This document shows positions 42,728-53,929 of a stretch of DNA of 64,000 bases, in pieces (within the stretch, counting starts at the first letter, position 1; each line of letters begins with the position of its first letter). The DNA is from Hofstenia miamia. Taxonomy: Eukaryota > Xenacoelomorpha > Acoela > Hofsteniidae. A program made the translations under genes and the position numbers. A model generated the notes under the pieces. It did not search any database. It was not told the origin of the DNA and was given only the letters and a program-made list of their open reading frames with translations. The stretch spans positions 34,092 to 98,091 of the forward strand of contig CABFPE010000201.1 of NCBI GenBank assembly GCA_900660155.1, written 5' to 3'.

Positions 42728-45240
42728 AGGGAAAAGGAGAAAAACAGAATGATTTTTACAGAACAAATGCATTGGCTTTATTTGAAGAAGTTCTGGGAAG
42801 TAATGAAGCTAAAATTCATGTACAAGATGCTACAGTCAATCAACATAACTCTCAATGGCGGAAACCTTTCTGTTAATCTTTCTAGTTTTTTGTTTCCAAA
42901 TCAAATGTCAGTTCTAGAGTATGCTCCCCCTTAGAATCTTGAGGAAGCACTCTCGCAGGATCGGCAGGCATTTTTTAAACCGGGAGTGTGACCTATTTCT
43001 TAATATCCTATGAGCTATAAAAATTTTTGCATACAATACTTTTTTGTTTATGTTTTACAAATGTTTAAGCTCATCATGGTGCATAGATGCATTTCTTAAA
43101 GATGCAATATACATGTATTAGAAGGACACGTCTTCACTAAAATTCCAACTTACTCAACTCACCGCAGAAGAAGCCAATGACTTATATTCTTATTATTCAA
43201 ACACCGAAGGTGAAAACTGTTTGATCGCAAATAATGTAACATCTAGCTCCCAATCATATTGAAAGAATTTATCTTTCAAAAAACTTAATTAATAACAAGA
43301 TACCATTTCATTAAACAAGCTTCAGAAGCAGCTTCTGACCTGGTGGTTTAGTTCCCCTAGACCTACGACTCCTGATTGACACTTGTCCACACATCTGCAT
43401 CTTGAGCATCTAAGCTCCAAACTCTTAGTTATTAGAAAATACAGTATACATTGCAGTATACCTAAAATTATAGTAATTCATGTTATATAGATGGAAGAAC
43501 AGAAATAATAGAAATTACATTCTAATAGAGGGGGATGTCGTTGGTTAATAACATATAATTATCCGTCTTTTAGAAACATATCACTGGCCCACACGTCTCC
43601 ATAAAACTCATGTGACCAAAGTTCATCTCCATCCCTCCGATAGGGATCCCCATGGTGCCAAACGAATCCCAACCCAACTGGAGATCTTTCAGCAAATATT
43701 GTGACTGTCTAACTCAAAACGTATAAGCACGACAGAAGAAAACTTGTCTAAGCACATATATATTGTGATCAATAATTTTTAAATAAATTCACATGTCTAG
43801 GAGTAGATTAGCTGCCTTTGTTTTGGCAGGAAAAGCAAATTTCTTCGAGAAAAAGGAAGTATAACATAGTATATTGAGCATTTGGAAACAATAACCTAGA
43901 TCAATTGATAATAGATTGTCATAAAATGACACCAACTATGGACAAACCCTACCCATTCGCAATTCTAACTAATGTCAGACGAGATATATGTATGTACATC
44001 ATATCATGACAGAATTTCGATGAAATCCCATTTAGGGACATAATTAGCCATGCAACTAATGCATCTTAAATTAATTTATATTGTGTCCTATTAAAATGAA
44101 AAAAACACAATAATACTGTAAACACAAATTTTATGATTACTATGCTCACATGATTATGAGTCAATATTGCAATTAGTTATCAAGATATGACGATATTACA
44201 TTCAGATTATTACCAGACCCGTATCGAAAGCAATTATTTCGAGGGGCGCTCCGGGGGAGTGGCTCTTCAATGGTATAAATAATTTTTTTGAAAACTATAT
44301 TATAGAAAACAGCGTAATGTTTTAGAAATTTTTGTAAGAATATTCCAATAAAAGTCCAATTGGAATGCAAACAATACCTAATTTTCCAACATATTCAAAT
44401 ACAATTCCAATATCCAATTGCAATCCAATTAAATTCCAATTCCAATCGACTAATCTTGTTTATTAACAAACTCAACCGAGTTATAGTTTCGGTTCACATT
44501 ATGGACGAGCTGAAAAACTGATAATCCTAAGATTTATTAAAAGATGTGAAAATTCATAGAAAAATATGGAAATATTGAAAAATTATTCTGGGAATGTGTT
44601 ATCACAAGATCTAGAATCACTTTGCTGATGTTTGCAGTTTTTGGAAGGATTAAAATAGTACATTTTGAATTAGGTAAACCTTAAGAAGTGCAGAAATTTT
44701 CAAATTTGTGATTCGTCTTGAAAAAGGTGTTAAGTGCCTCTAACTTAAAGTAATAAAGATGTCTCGAATCTGAAGGCCTTCCGCTCCGCGATCTCTGACT
44801 TCACACGACGCTTTTGAATAGTTCTGAGTTGTTTATATGCATAAAAATAAGCAATTAAAGTTAGTTGGAGCTCCAATGGCTCTTAGGGTTCATGACCCTA
44901 GTTATGGAGAAAGACTTTTCTAAGAATCTTAATTTTTATTGAACAATAGTGAATACCTTGTAAGTACGTCAGACACAGCAATAACTACTGAAAAAGAATG
45001 CTCCGTTCTTTTAAAAGATACTACGAAAAATTGCAATATGAGATTAAAACATTTCACATGTAGCAAATTTTATAAATGCAAAAATGAAACTAATGTTAGT
45101 TAACTCTCTAGTATTTAGTCATTAAAGATACTGTAATATCTTATTTAATAACATAAACCACTCATTAATAAATAAATTTGATTCACAAATCAAATGGGCA
45201 GCTAAAGTTTATGACGAAAATTATTCTACTTCAAATTAAA
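42728..45240. other. Intergenic, no supported gene
   Basis: Small ORFs here lack recognisable domains. Phrases built on 'ccaattgaattccaatt' occur at 44340-44455 and also at 41995-42025, which may be the remains of one repeat family. A G/C-richer stretch at 43560-43690 is unassigned. Confidence 0.4.
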
Positions 45241-45301
45241 AACGTTTATTTTGTATTAATGATGCTTCATATTTCATAATATACTTTTCATTTATAAAAT
45301 T

Positions 45302-45780
45302 TTGGGATATCTCAAACCAGCGCTCACCTTACTGCAATTTCCTCTATATCTATATGCGTGTTCAACTTATCATTCGAGGACATCCAAATTCAGTACAGTG
45401 AAGTTCAAGAAGCATTTTCTTAAAAATTCATTTTTAAACTCAGCAGTTGATCTATGGAATAACTTACCAATTGAAATAAAGCGAATCAAAAAGCGAATTA
45501 AATTTAAAAATCAAATTAATAACTACCTCCTTAAACAATATATCCCTAAAATAGGTTCTACATCATGGAAAGTATTCCAGTTTTTTAAGAGATATCATTA
45601 ATTAACAATAAACTGGGTAAACTGATAATTCCGAATCCATGTTTTTTGTTATTATGTTTTCATAGTTTTTGTGTATTTTATGTTGTTATTGACGCATTAA
45701 GTGTAGTATTAGCAGCTTTTGTTGATGTGTATAAATATGGCAATGTACTACACTTAATAAGAAATTCTATTCTATTCTAT
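45302..45780 (+). pseudogene. LINE ORF2 C-terminus and 3' UTR with (TTCTA)n tail
   Basis: The 99-codon ORF (45302-45601) reads THSRTSKF-like, then FLNSAVDLWNNLPIEIKRI and FKNQINNYLLKQY. This is the C-terminal signature of CR1/L2-type LINEs (…sAvxLWNxLPxxIRx…FKxxLKxYLL). It is followed by about 180 bp of 3' UTR ending in TTCTATTCTATTCTAT, a short tandem tail of the kind such LINEs use. The copy is 5'-truncated. It ends about 75 bp from the SLC23 polyadenylation signal on the other strand. Confidence 0.75.
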
Positions 45781-45855
45781 ATAAAAAAAATAGTCAATTT
45801 GAGGATAAACTCGAAATGAATCTGGTTATAACACAGTGCTTCCATATGATTAGCA

Positions 45856-45861
45856 TTTATT
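45856..45861 (-). terminator. Polyadenylation signal of the SLC23 gene
   Basis: AATAAA on the minus strand lies 64 nt past the stop codon of the transporter gene, a normal distance for a short 3' UTR. Confidence 0.55.
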
Positions 45862-45924
45862 GATTATAGGAAATTTGTTGTTTATGTAGTTGACATTATC
45901 TTAGCATAAATTTTACTGCAAAAC

Positions 45925-47460
45925 TTAAACATTGTCATCATAGATTTCACTATCTCTAATAACATCGTTAACTTGAAAGCCACGATCTCTTTTCGACCCT
46001 GGCAAAATATTGTCTAATATAAAACCAATTATTGCTCCAACAAACATTCCATTAACAAGTAATGATTTTAGGATTTCGTCGATGTAGGTATTGATGTAGA
46101 GCTTGTGTGGATTTATTTGTACATAGTATGGTAGGCCTATTCCCATGATCAATGAATAACCGAGAACAATCAGGTTTCTTGAGGAATTCAAATTCACTGT
46201 CTGCAGACAAGCCAGTCCTATAGAAGCAATCATTCCAAACATACAGAAGAAAATTCCACCAACAACAGGATCAGGGATAAGTGCAAAAACTGCCGCAAAT
46301 CTACTGCAGCAACCCAGAATGAGCATGATAATGGCGCAGATCTGAATGACACGTAAGCTTGCTACTTTTGTGATGCCAATAACCGCAATGTTTGAACTAT
46401 AAGTTGTGTTTCCCAAACCAGATCCTATTATTGCGCCTAAAATATTTCCAATGCCTTCTACGAGAACTCCTCTATCAACCTTCTTTCTTGTAGGAAGAGG
46501 TTCTTGACAAATTCTAGCGCAAGTGGTGTAATCACCAAGAGATTCAAAAATGCTTGCTAGCACTCCCACAAACATACCAAGAATGCCTACTGTACTAAAT
46601 TTTGGGAAACCAAATTGAAATGGATAAGGCATATAGAACCACTTTGATTCGATTAAAATATCTGTGTTAATATCAGTTCTCGCTCCATAGGAATCATCCA
46701 GTGGATTTTCAGAAAACAAATTCAGATATGTACAAAGAAATGCTATTGCCCACGATACTGCCATAGAAATAAATATTGGAAACATTTCAAATACTCTAAG
46801 ACCTCTTTTTATATAAGGTAATTTTAGCCTACTCATCCATTGAGATACTATTATCATAAAAAAACTAGTGAAAACAGTTAGAAGTAAGCTTGATTTAGCC
46901 TTTTCGACACAAACCTGAAAAAAAGAAATTCCAATGATGGTGATACATGGACAAATAGTTAAAGGTCCAACGTATTTAGTTAAATACCCAGCCATCCCTG
47001 TTACACCAATGATAATTTGCAAAACTGAGGCAACAATAAGGCAACCCTGAGCTTCAGACAAATCTTCTTTCCAGTGAGTGTTATTCTGATTAATTTCATT
47101 TGCTGAACTGTTCTTTGCAACAATTGAGAGAATTGCAGGGGCACAGCCCAGTGATCCACCCTGGATTAAGGGGAGCTTAATACCAAATGTAACTTGTATG
47201 AATGTTGCCAAACCTGCTGTAAACAAAAGTGTTCCTATTAAATGAGTAACATAGGCATCATCTTCCTTGGGAATGTGAAGAATGGATTTTATCACTAATG
47301 CCATTGCAAGTGTTCCTCCAAACATTGTCACAAACTGCTGTAATGCTAATGGAATCGATATTGGAAGAGGTGGAACCTCATTTATTGAATATATGAGAGG
47401 ATCTTCATTGTAATTTGTTTTGGTATTGTGTTCAGAAATCTTTATGTCTGATTCAGTCAT
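45925..47460 (-). CDS. SLC23-type nucleobase/ascorbate transporter, single exon
   Basis: This intact 511-residue protein belongs to the NAT/NCS2 (SLC23) family: proton- or sodium-coupled carriers of nucleobases, urate or ascorbate in the plasma membrane, with 14 membrane segments in the UraA fold. Landmarks are PPLPISIPLALQQF (TM1), LIGTLLFTAGLATFIQ, FGIKLPLIQGGS, FESLGDYTTCARIC with the conserved Glu of TM8, DRGVLVEGIGNILGAIIGSG, the NAT signature region SSNIAVIGITKV, PDPVVGGIFFCMFGMI, LNSSRNLIVLGYSL and FILDNILPG. Two usual key sites differ: TM1 QH is QQ, and in [QEP]-N-x-G the first residue is Ser and the Gly is Ala. The ATG at 47458-47460 is the first; a GTG two codons upstream is an unlikely start. 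The whole gene is one exon, while animal SLC23 genes usually have many, so it may descend from a retrocopy; no poly(A) tract remains. Substrate cannot be deduced. Confidence 0.9.
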   Translation of the reverse strand: MTESDIKISEHNTKTNYNEDPLIYSINEVPPLPISIPLALQQFVTMFGGTLAMALVIKSILHIPKEDDAYVTHLIGTLLFTAGLATFIQVTFGIKLPLIQGGSLGCAPAILSIVAKNSSANEINQNNTHWKEDLSEAQGCLIVASVLQIIIGVTGMAGYLTKYVGPLTICPCITIIGISFFQVCVEKAKSSLLLTVFTSFFMIIVSQWMSRLKLPYIKRGLRVFEMFPIFISMAVSWAIAFLCTYLNLFSENPLDDSYGARTDINTDILIESKWFYMPYPFQFGFPKFSTVGILGMFVGVLASIFESLGDYTTCARICQEPLPTRKKVDRGVLVEGIGNILGAIIGSGLGNTTYSSNIAVIGITKVASLRVIQICAIIMLILGCCSRFAAVFALIPDPVVGGIFFCMFGMIASIGLACLQTVNLNSSRNLIVLGYSLIMGIGLPYYVQINPHKLYINTYIDEILKSLLVNGMFVGAIIGFILDNILPGSKRDRGFQVNDVIRDSEIYDDNV

Positions 47461-48104
47461 ATTCACTGAAGCTTACTGCAGTGCTATTCAAATTTATTTA
47501 TTTAAATTTTATTAATTTATTTGCATTTCATGATAACTCGCTTATCAGATCTTTTAATTGTATGAAATGTTTAACATTCTTGTCTATTTGCTGAAACCTA
47601 ATTGGTAAGAAAGCACATCTAACTACAAATACATCATGGGTGCAAAATGTATTTGTGGCTTGCTTTTGAGTGTTGTGTACACAAGACAACATGTTGTGTG
47701 CAGTTTTAAAATCCCAACATTCAAAATTTTCAATGGAAAAAATCTGATCATCATTTTATGATTTATATTTTCAAATGTATTAACTAAAAGATTGAAAAGT
47801 AATATGAATGTCACCATTCAACATCATTACAGAAAAATAGCTAAAATATAATACTTAGGAATCTTAAGCATAAAGACTAAATTATCCAAACAAATTTGAA
47901 AAATTTGGATTACACTTTACTATTGAATAGTTTAAAAAAAGCTTAACATGTTTTCACGAATATACAGTATAGATAAATTGAGGTTGTCTCACCTTTTGAA
48001 CATCGTTTTTAGTAGTTTTTTAGTTATAAAGAAAATTTAAATCTTGTTAGGATGGAAGAAAATGATATTATACTTTAACCACTATTAATCGTTTTTATTT
48101 AATT
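47461..48104. other. Upstream region of the SLC23 gene
   Basis: No ORF with a recognisable domain is present. The promoter of the minus-strand transporter should lie here, but I see no clear TATA or initiator element. Confidence 0.4.
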
Positions 48105-49270
48105 GCACTGGGTAGATTGTTGGCCATTTGTAGCAATGCTTAGTTGAAGGCGACCTCTGAAGTTTTCCGTTGCTCTTCGGCACATTTCAAGGGGCATTGC
48201 ACCGACTTTTTCTCGAATTCGCATTTTCAATTCATCCAAATTTTATGGAAGAGCTCTGAACAATTTTCCTTCAGATATTCTCTCCGAAAGTAGTCCAAAT
48301 GTTTAGATCAAGCGAGCATGAGGGCCACACGACATCACCCCTCAGAGAGGAGATGCGAGCTGGAACATTCTGTTGCAATTTCACCAATGTAACTTGAGCA
48401 GTAGAGCTGTTGCTCCATTTTGCTCGAATCAGTTGTCACCCAAATTCGTCTCCTCACTCAATTCTTGCAATTTCGGTTCGAAAAAGTTTTCCAACTTTGC
48501 AAGATAACGTTGAGAGTTGACAGTGACAGATCTTCCATTTTCTTCGAAGAAATAAGTTCCAATTATCCCAAATTTGGACATTGCGCACGAAACCGTAACT
48601 TTGGGGAATGGAGAGGTCTCTGGTGAAGTTCTCTTGGATTGCTTTCGGCCCAATACCGAAAGTTTTGTTTATTCACAGATCCACAAAGGTGGAAATGGGC
48701 CTCGTCACTGCTGAAAAAAGTTGACCGTTCGGATATTCTGCTCAACATCTCTTGGCAACAATTCTTGCGCAATTCAAAGTCAGTGGGCTTTAATTCTTGA
48801 ACAATCAGTATTTCGTATGGATGGAACGAAAAATCGGTATGCAATATTCGCCTTAAAGATCTGTCAGACAAGGGCAATGCAAGTGACTGCCTCCGGGCAG
48901 AGAGTCTTGGTGAATTTTCAACAGCTGCTCTAACTAGAGTCAGATTTTCCGGTATTCTTACAGTTCTTGGTCTTCCAGCATTAGTAGGTCTTCTTATGGA
49001 ACCAGTTTCTTCTAATGTTTTAACCCAATGTCTGATTAACTTGCCATCAGGGATGGGACTGTGACATGGAATGTTGAAGTGCAGGCCGAAGGCGTGCTGG
49101 GTGGCAATGATAGAACGGTTATTTTCAAAAAAACGTGCTCACTACAAAACCGCGATACTCACCCGACCAAGGCATGACTAGTACTGAAAACGGGGGTCGG
49201 GGCTTGATGCTCACAACGAGACCATGCCCATATTAGCATCACTACCACAGCCCCTGCAAGCAGCATTCAA
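48105..49270 (-). pseudogene. mariner-type transposase fossil, copy 1
   Basis: Read on the minus strand, the fossil has the N-terminal HTH region in broken frames (about 48900-49240). LSDRSLRRILHTDFSFHPYEILIVQEL and SSDEAHFHLCGSVNKQNFRYW (48700-48877) carry the catalytic Asp of DEAHF. KVTVSCAMSKFGIIGTYFFEENG follows (48530-48610), and SSLRGDVVWPSCSLDLN (about 48310-48360) matches the WPxxSPDLN block. This is the DUF4817/DDE transposase type common in arthropod genomes. It spans nearly the full protein but has many frame changes. The same family occurs at 56175-56890 on the other strand. Confidence 0.75.
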
Positions 49271-49290
49271 CACTGGTGTAATAAAATATT

Positions 49291-52253
49291 CTTTCATATT
49301 TTAGCGAATGTCTCAACAAAATAATACAAATGCGAAATAGAACAAGTTTATACATTACTTTTTTCACTTTCATGTATTTTTGAATCATGCATCTTCCTTT
49401 TTTCGAAATTCTGTCCGATAATATTTTCTCTGCTTAACAAGAAACTTAACAAGTTGCATAGCCGGAATGACTTCTGCACGCTATGATAGATTTAAATGGA
49501 AAGTCTATGATGAAAATCTATACTTGCTGGAATTATATTTGAAATAGAGGCCTGCGTGGCCACACATTTTCGATCCCTGTCCTGCATAAGCCCCGTCGAT
49601 TTGACAGTTCTCTAGTCTCGGATACGGCCCTGTCTTGTAAAATTTGGTGTCGTTTTCCCTGGTCTCAGTCCCGTAAATTTATTTCTGGTTCTGTAATGAG
49701 AATAAATGTGCTAAATTTGTCATTATTAATCAAATTAAATATGGAATTGAGATACTACAGAAATGTTTTAGCAGATACAATATTATTGCAAATATAGTAC
49801 AATAAAAAATCAAATTTGAAAAAATTTTCTCAGGTCCCAATTGAAGTTTAGAAGTTAGACCTGGTCTGGTACTGGTCATGTACCAAAGTTATATTTATTG
49901 CTCTCATTCTAATAATAGAAAAGCTATATTTTGTTTTTTGGTTAACATTTGTTATAAGAAGAAAGGGTAAGCACTTGATATCATTAAATCTCATGTTTAA
50001 TCTATTATGTTGTGTTTTGTTATGCCTGTTGTGTAACGCAAAAGTTGGCTATTGTGTGAAAAAAACTCGTACAACCGCAAATCTGGTAATTTCAATGATC
50101 AGAGTGTAATAGCTAATTGAAAGAGTTTCACTATATCCAGACCGATATTGATATTGGGTCATTAATGTGACAGAAAGAAAGGGCCGGAAAAACATTGGTT
50201 ATGTACAACCGCTTACACAAAAACAAATTCATCTTTGCTAGATTGAAGAATAACAATATATTTCTTAGTAATTGTATGTGCTTTTGTGATATAGCATTAT
50301 TTAAACTTGATTGTATGTTATATATGGTTTATTCCAGTCCAATAAGCTTTCCTTGGGGATTTCATGTCATGTTTGAGTCTGGGATTTGATGATAACCCAG
50401 GCATGCATATTTGTTGTCTGACCCAGAACTAATAGCTTATTGCTTCCCCCAACGTTCCAATAATTTTAGAAGCTTATTGTGCTATTTTTGGATCTGAGGA
50501 TATTGCACAGTTGTAAATAAATGCACATGAAGATATGCCCTTTGACTCTGATTTCTACATTGGTTAAAGTGTCTTTTCAAAAAGAGTACAATTTGATATT
50601 TTGCAAGCTATGCATATATGCTGAATAATGTTGACAAGCAGAAACTGCTTTTGTTAATTCGGAAAGAACATTGGGACACCAAAGTTGACTAACATGTCTG
50701 AAAATAGAAACTTCATGTGCCTATAAAATCAAAGTAGAAGTATATAGAATTCCTTGCTTGTTGACTTTTAGCAGAAACTCTAGTAAAACAAGTGAATATT
50801 CATTTAATTCATAATAATAAGTTAATCCAGACTTCTTAAAGAATTATGGTCTTCAGCCAAGTGGAAGAACCATTCAAAAGACTTAACTCTCGGCTCATTC
50901 TATAGACACGAAAGACAAGAGTTGTATCTACATGCAAAGTAAAAATATAGCATTAAAATGCATGCTTTCTATACAGTGTAGAATGTATATGTCACTTCTA
51001 GCGCAACAAATAAGACGAAATCATGACAATTTGCACCACAATCTGAAATATTGCAAAACAAATCTGTTAATCAACGGGTAATGCTATTTGATAGACTGAT
51101 AATCATGCTACATAAACAAATGATAAGCTGATAAGCCGTTGATTTCTGCTAGAGGGCTATGCACAATTATTTAATAAAAATAAAAAATTACAAATTGTCA
51201 GTCAAAATTATATGTTAAAAACTTTAAAAACTAAAATTGATATGACTATATTCACATTAGAGATAAGCCTAAAATTACAATGCCTAGGGAATGAAATGAT
51301 AAGTAATACCAATATATTTACTGCAAAAAATGACTGCTGTATTAAGATAGGCCATAAAACAGTGAAGTCGCAAGATGGCGCATTTTTGAATGTTTAAATA
51401 TCTAATACCCTGATCACATGTGAGTTTTAACTAACAAGCTTTTTACTGCAAAGCATTTCTACTGAAAATATATTAAATATAGTAATAGTAAAAGAGTTGC
51501 GAAGAAAACTGGGAACCATTCAATTTCAAAATTATTCGCATAGTGAACGATTTTTGTGTATTTAGGTTGCATTTGTTGGTTCAATTTTCCTTCAAATTGT
51601 TCCAGATATTTTGGAAGCTTACAGTACAAATTTAATAATGTTGGGCTGAGCTTAAGAAAAAGGTTGGTGCATTGCGCCCTTCATCACTAAAAGACTTGAA
51701 AGATAAAATAAAGCAAGTATGGTGCCAAAAGATATCAACTGACTATTGCAGAAGTCTTGCACATTCTATGCCCTAGCGTATATCAGTGGTTTTGGCCGAA
51801 AAATGAGGAGCAATTAAATTTTGAATTATGTAACTTTGGATGATTGGTTTTGATAAAGTGCTCGCTAAGTAAGTCTTGTATCATTTGCTACTTTTACTGG
51901 AAATAAATGCATCGCTGTGGTTGCTTTTGGTCGTTTTTCAAAATATAGCAGGTATTGTTAACTTTTTGCCCAGCATGATATTTTTAACTAGTTTAACTAT
52001 TTCAGCTCTTTCCTGCAACTATAATTCTTGTCGACATCAATACAAAATATATGTGGAAGATGTACATCATCGTCCATATTCTTAAAAAGCATTTCAAAGG
52101 AGCATTATAGTTTGCAAAATTTGTATAAAAATGCATATTTATGACGTTTTTGAAGCCAAATGGAGGGCTTGTACCCTGTTTTTTTAACTTTATAGAGCCA
52201 TTTTGCAACTAAAAAATATTTTCCTTACAACAACTAATATATATATATATATA
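49291..52253. other. Intergenic, no supported gene
   Basis: Small ORFs have no recognisable domains. A G/C-richer patch at 49545-49690 with repeated 'cctgtc' and 'cccgt' phrases looks like the end of a decayed DNA transposon, but no partner end was found. A TA run at 52236-52256 adjoins the inverted repeat. Confidence 0.4.
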
Positions 52254-52527
52254 TATTATGAAAGATTTATTCCGCAAACATCTTTCGCTACATACGTATA
52301 GCTTCGTCAGTGCATATATAGAGTATAGAGGGAAAGTTTAGAAAAGTTTAAGAATGCTAACATGGTTTAATTGTCTATTTAAAAGTTTTTACGTTGTTGT
52401 TTTATTATAATTAAACCATGTTAGCATTCTTAAACTTTTCTAAACTTTCCCTCTATACTCTATATATGCACTGACGAAGCTATACGTATGTAGCGAAACA
52501 TGTTTGCGGAATAAATCTTTCATAATA
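52254..52527. repeat. Near-perfect inverted repeat, two 119-nt arms
   Basis: The left arm 52254-52372 and right arm 52409-52527 are reverse complements with one mismatch that I can see, separated by a 36-nt spacer. TA runs flank both sides, and the right one leads into the 1000-N gap. The right arm contains a hammerhead-like core on the plus strand, and the left arm has the same on the minus strand with a change in stem III. The layout looks like two terminal copies of one element in opposite orientation. Confidence 0.9.
52467..52508 (+). ncRNA. Hammerhead-ribozyme-like motif, type I layout
   Basis: From 5' to 3': stem I strand TGCA (52467-52470), core CTGACGA (52471-52477), one extra A, stem II of 6 bp GCTATA/TGTAGC closed by CGTA (52479-52494), GAAA (52495-52498), the self-complementary ACATGT (52498-52503) as a loopless stem III, T at 52504 as the cleavage base in GUU, and the stem I strand TGCG (52505-52508). 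All core elements are present. The extra base before stem II departs from the textbook core. A loopless stem III would work best between two molecules or repeats. Confidence 0.55.
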
Positions 52528-52573
52528 TGCTAAGTCTTAGCAAAATATCATTTAATTATATATATATATATAT

Positions 52574-53573
52574 NNNNNNNNNNNNNNNNNNNNNNNNNNN
52601 NNNNNNNNNNNNNNNNNNNNNNNNNNNNNNNNNNNNNNNNNNNNNNNNNNNNNNNNNNNNNNNNNNNNNNNNNNNNNNNNNNNNNNNNNNNNNNNNNNNN
52701 NNNNNNNNNNNNNNNNNNNNNNNNNNNNNNNNNNNNNNNNNNNNNNNNNNNNNNNNNNNNNNNNNNNNNNNNNNNNNNNNNNNNNNNNNNNNNNNNNNNN
52801 NNNNNNNNNNNNNNNNNNNNNNNNNNNNNNNNNNNNNNNNNNNNNNNNNNNNNNNNNNNNNNNNNNNNNNNNNNNNNNNNNNNNNNNNNNNNNNNNNNNN
52901 NNNNNNNNNNNNNNNNNNNNNNNNNNNNNNNNNNNNNNNNNNNNNNNNNNNNNNNNNNNNNNNNNNNNNNNNNNNNNNNNNNNNNNNNNNNNNNNNNNNN
53001 NNNNNNNNNNNNNNNNNNNNNNNNNNNNNNNNNNNNNNNNNNNNNNNNNNNNNNNNNNNNNNNNNNNNNNNNNNNNNNNNNNNNNNNNNNNNNNNNNNNN
53101 NNNNNNNNNNNNNNNNNNNNNNNNNNNNNNNNNNNNNNNNNNNNNNNNNNNNNNNNNNNNNNNNNNNNNNNNNNNNNNNNNNNNNNNNNNNNNNNNNNNN
53201 NNNNNNNNNNNNNNNNNNNNNNNNNNNNNNNNNNNNNNNNNNNNNNNNNNNNNNNNNNNNNNNNNNNNNNNNNNNNNNNNNNNNNNNNNNNNNNNNNNNN
53301 NNNNNNNNNNNNNNNNNNNNNNNNNNNNNNNNNNNNNNNNNNNNNNNNNNNNNNNNNNNNNNNNNNNNNNNNNNNNNNNNNNNNNNNNNNNNNNNNNNNN
53401 NNNNNNNNNNNNNNNNNNNNNNNNNNNNNNNNNNNNNNNNNNNNNNNNNNNNNNNNNNNNNNNNNNNNNNNNNNNNNNNNNNNNNNNNNNNNNNNNNNNN
53501 NNNNNNNNNNNNNNNNNNNNNNNNNNNNNNNNNNNNNNNNNNNNNNNNNNNNNNNNNNNNNNNNNNNNNNNNN
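52574..53573. other. Assembly gap, exactly 1000 N
   Basis: A round 1000 N marks a gap of unknown size. It follows a TA run next to the inverted repeat, so hard-to-assemble repeats are the likely cause. Open frames through it are artefacts. Confidence 0.95.
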
Positions 53574-53929
53574 AAATATGGCTGGCTGTTTTCTTCCGAA
53601 ATTTCGGTTTTTGACCATATTGTTTTTGCATTTTGCAAAGCGATCGTTCGACCCTAGTTTGCATGTAGGCGCCTTTTGAAGCAAGCATTTTTAGCAGATC
53701 TGAGTCTCCGACGTTGCTTTAACTTTTTGTGAATTGCGTATATCAGTTAATCGTGTTAATAGGTAACTAACATTAATTTAAAATTATTTTTAACTATATT
53801 GCGAACAGTAATTTTTCACAATTTAAAATATGTTTCTTTAGTTTTCTCAACATTCTAGACTTATTTTAGCAAATTGACTTTTATTTACTTTGTCAATTAT
53901 ACAGGTCTCGACAACAATTAGTTATTTAT

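Noticed and set aside
47461-47466. GTG start two codons upstream of the SLC23 ATG
   Set aside because: Animal genes start at ATG, and the ATG at 47458-47460 gives the expected N-terminus.
52527-53688. Long ORFs of about 360-378 codons on both strands
   Set aside because: They consist almost entirely of the 1000 N gap and have no coding content.
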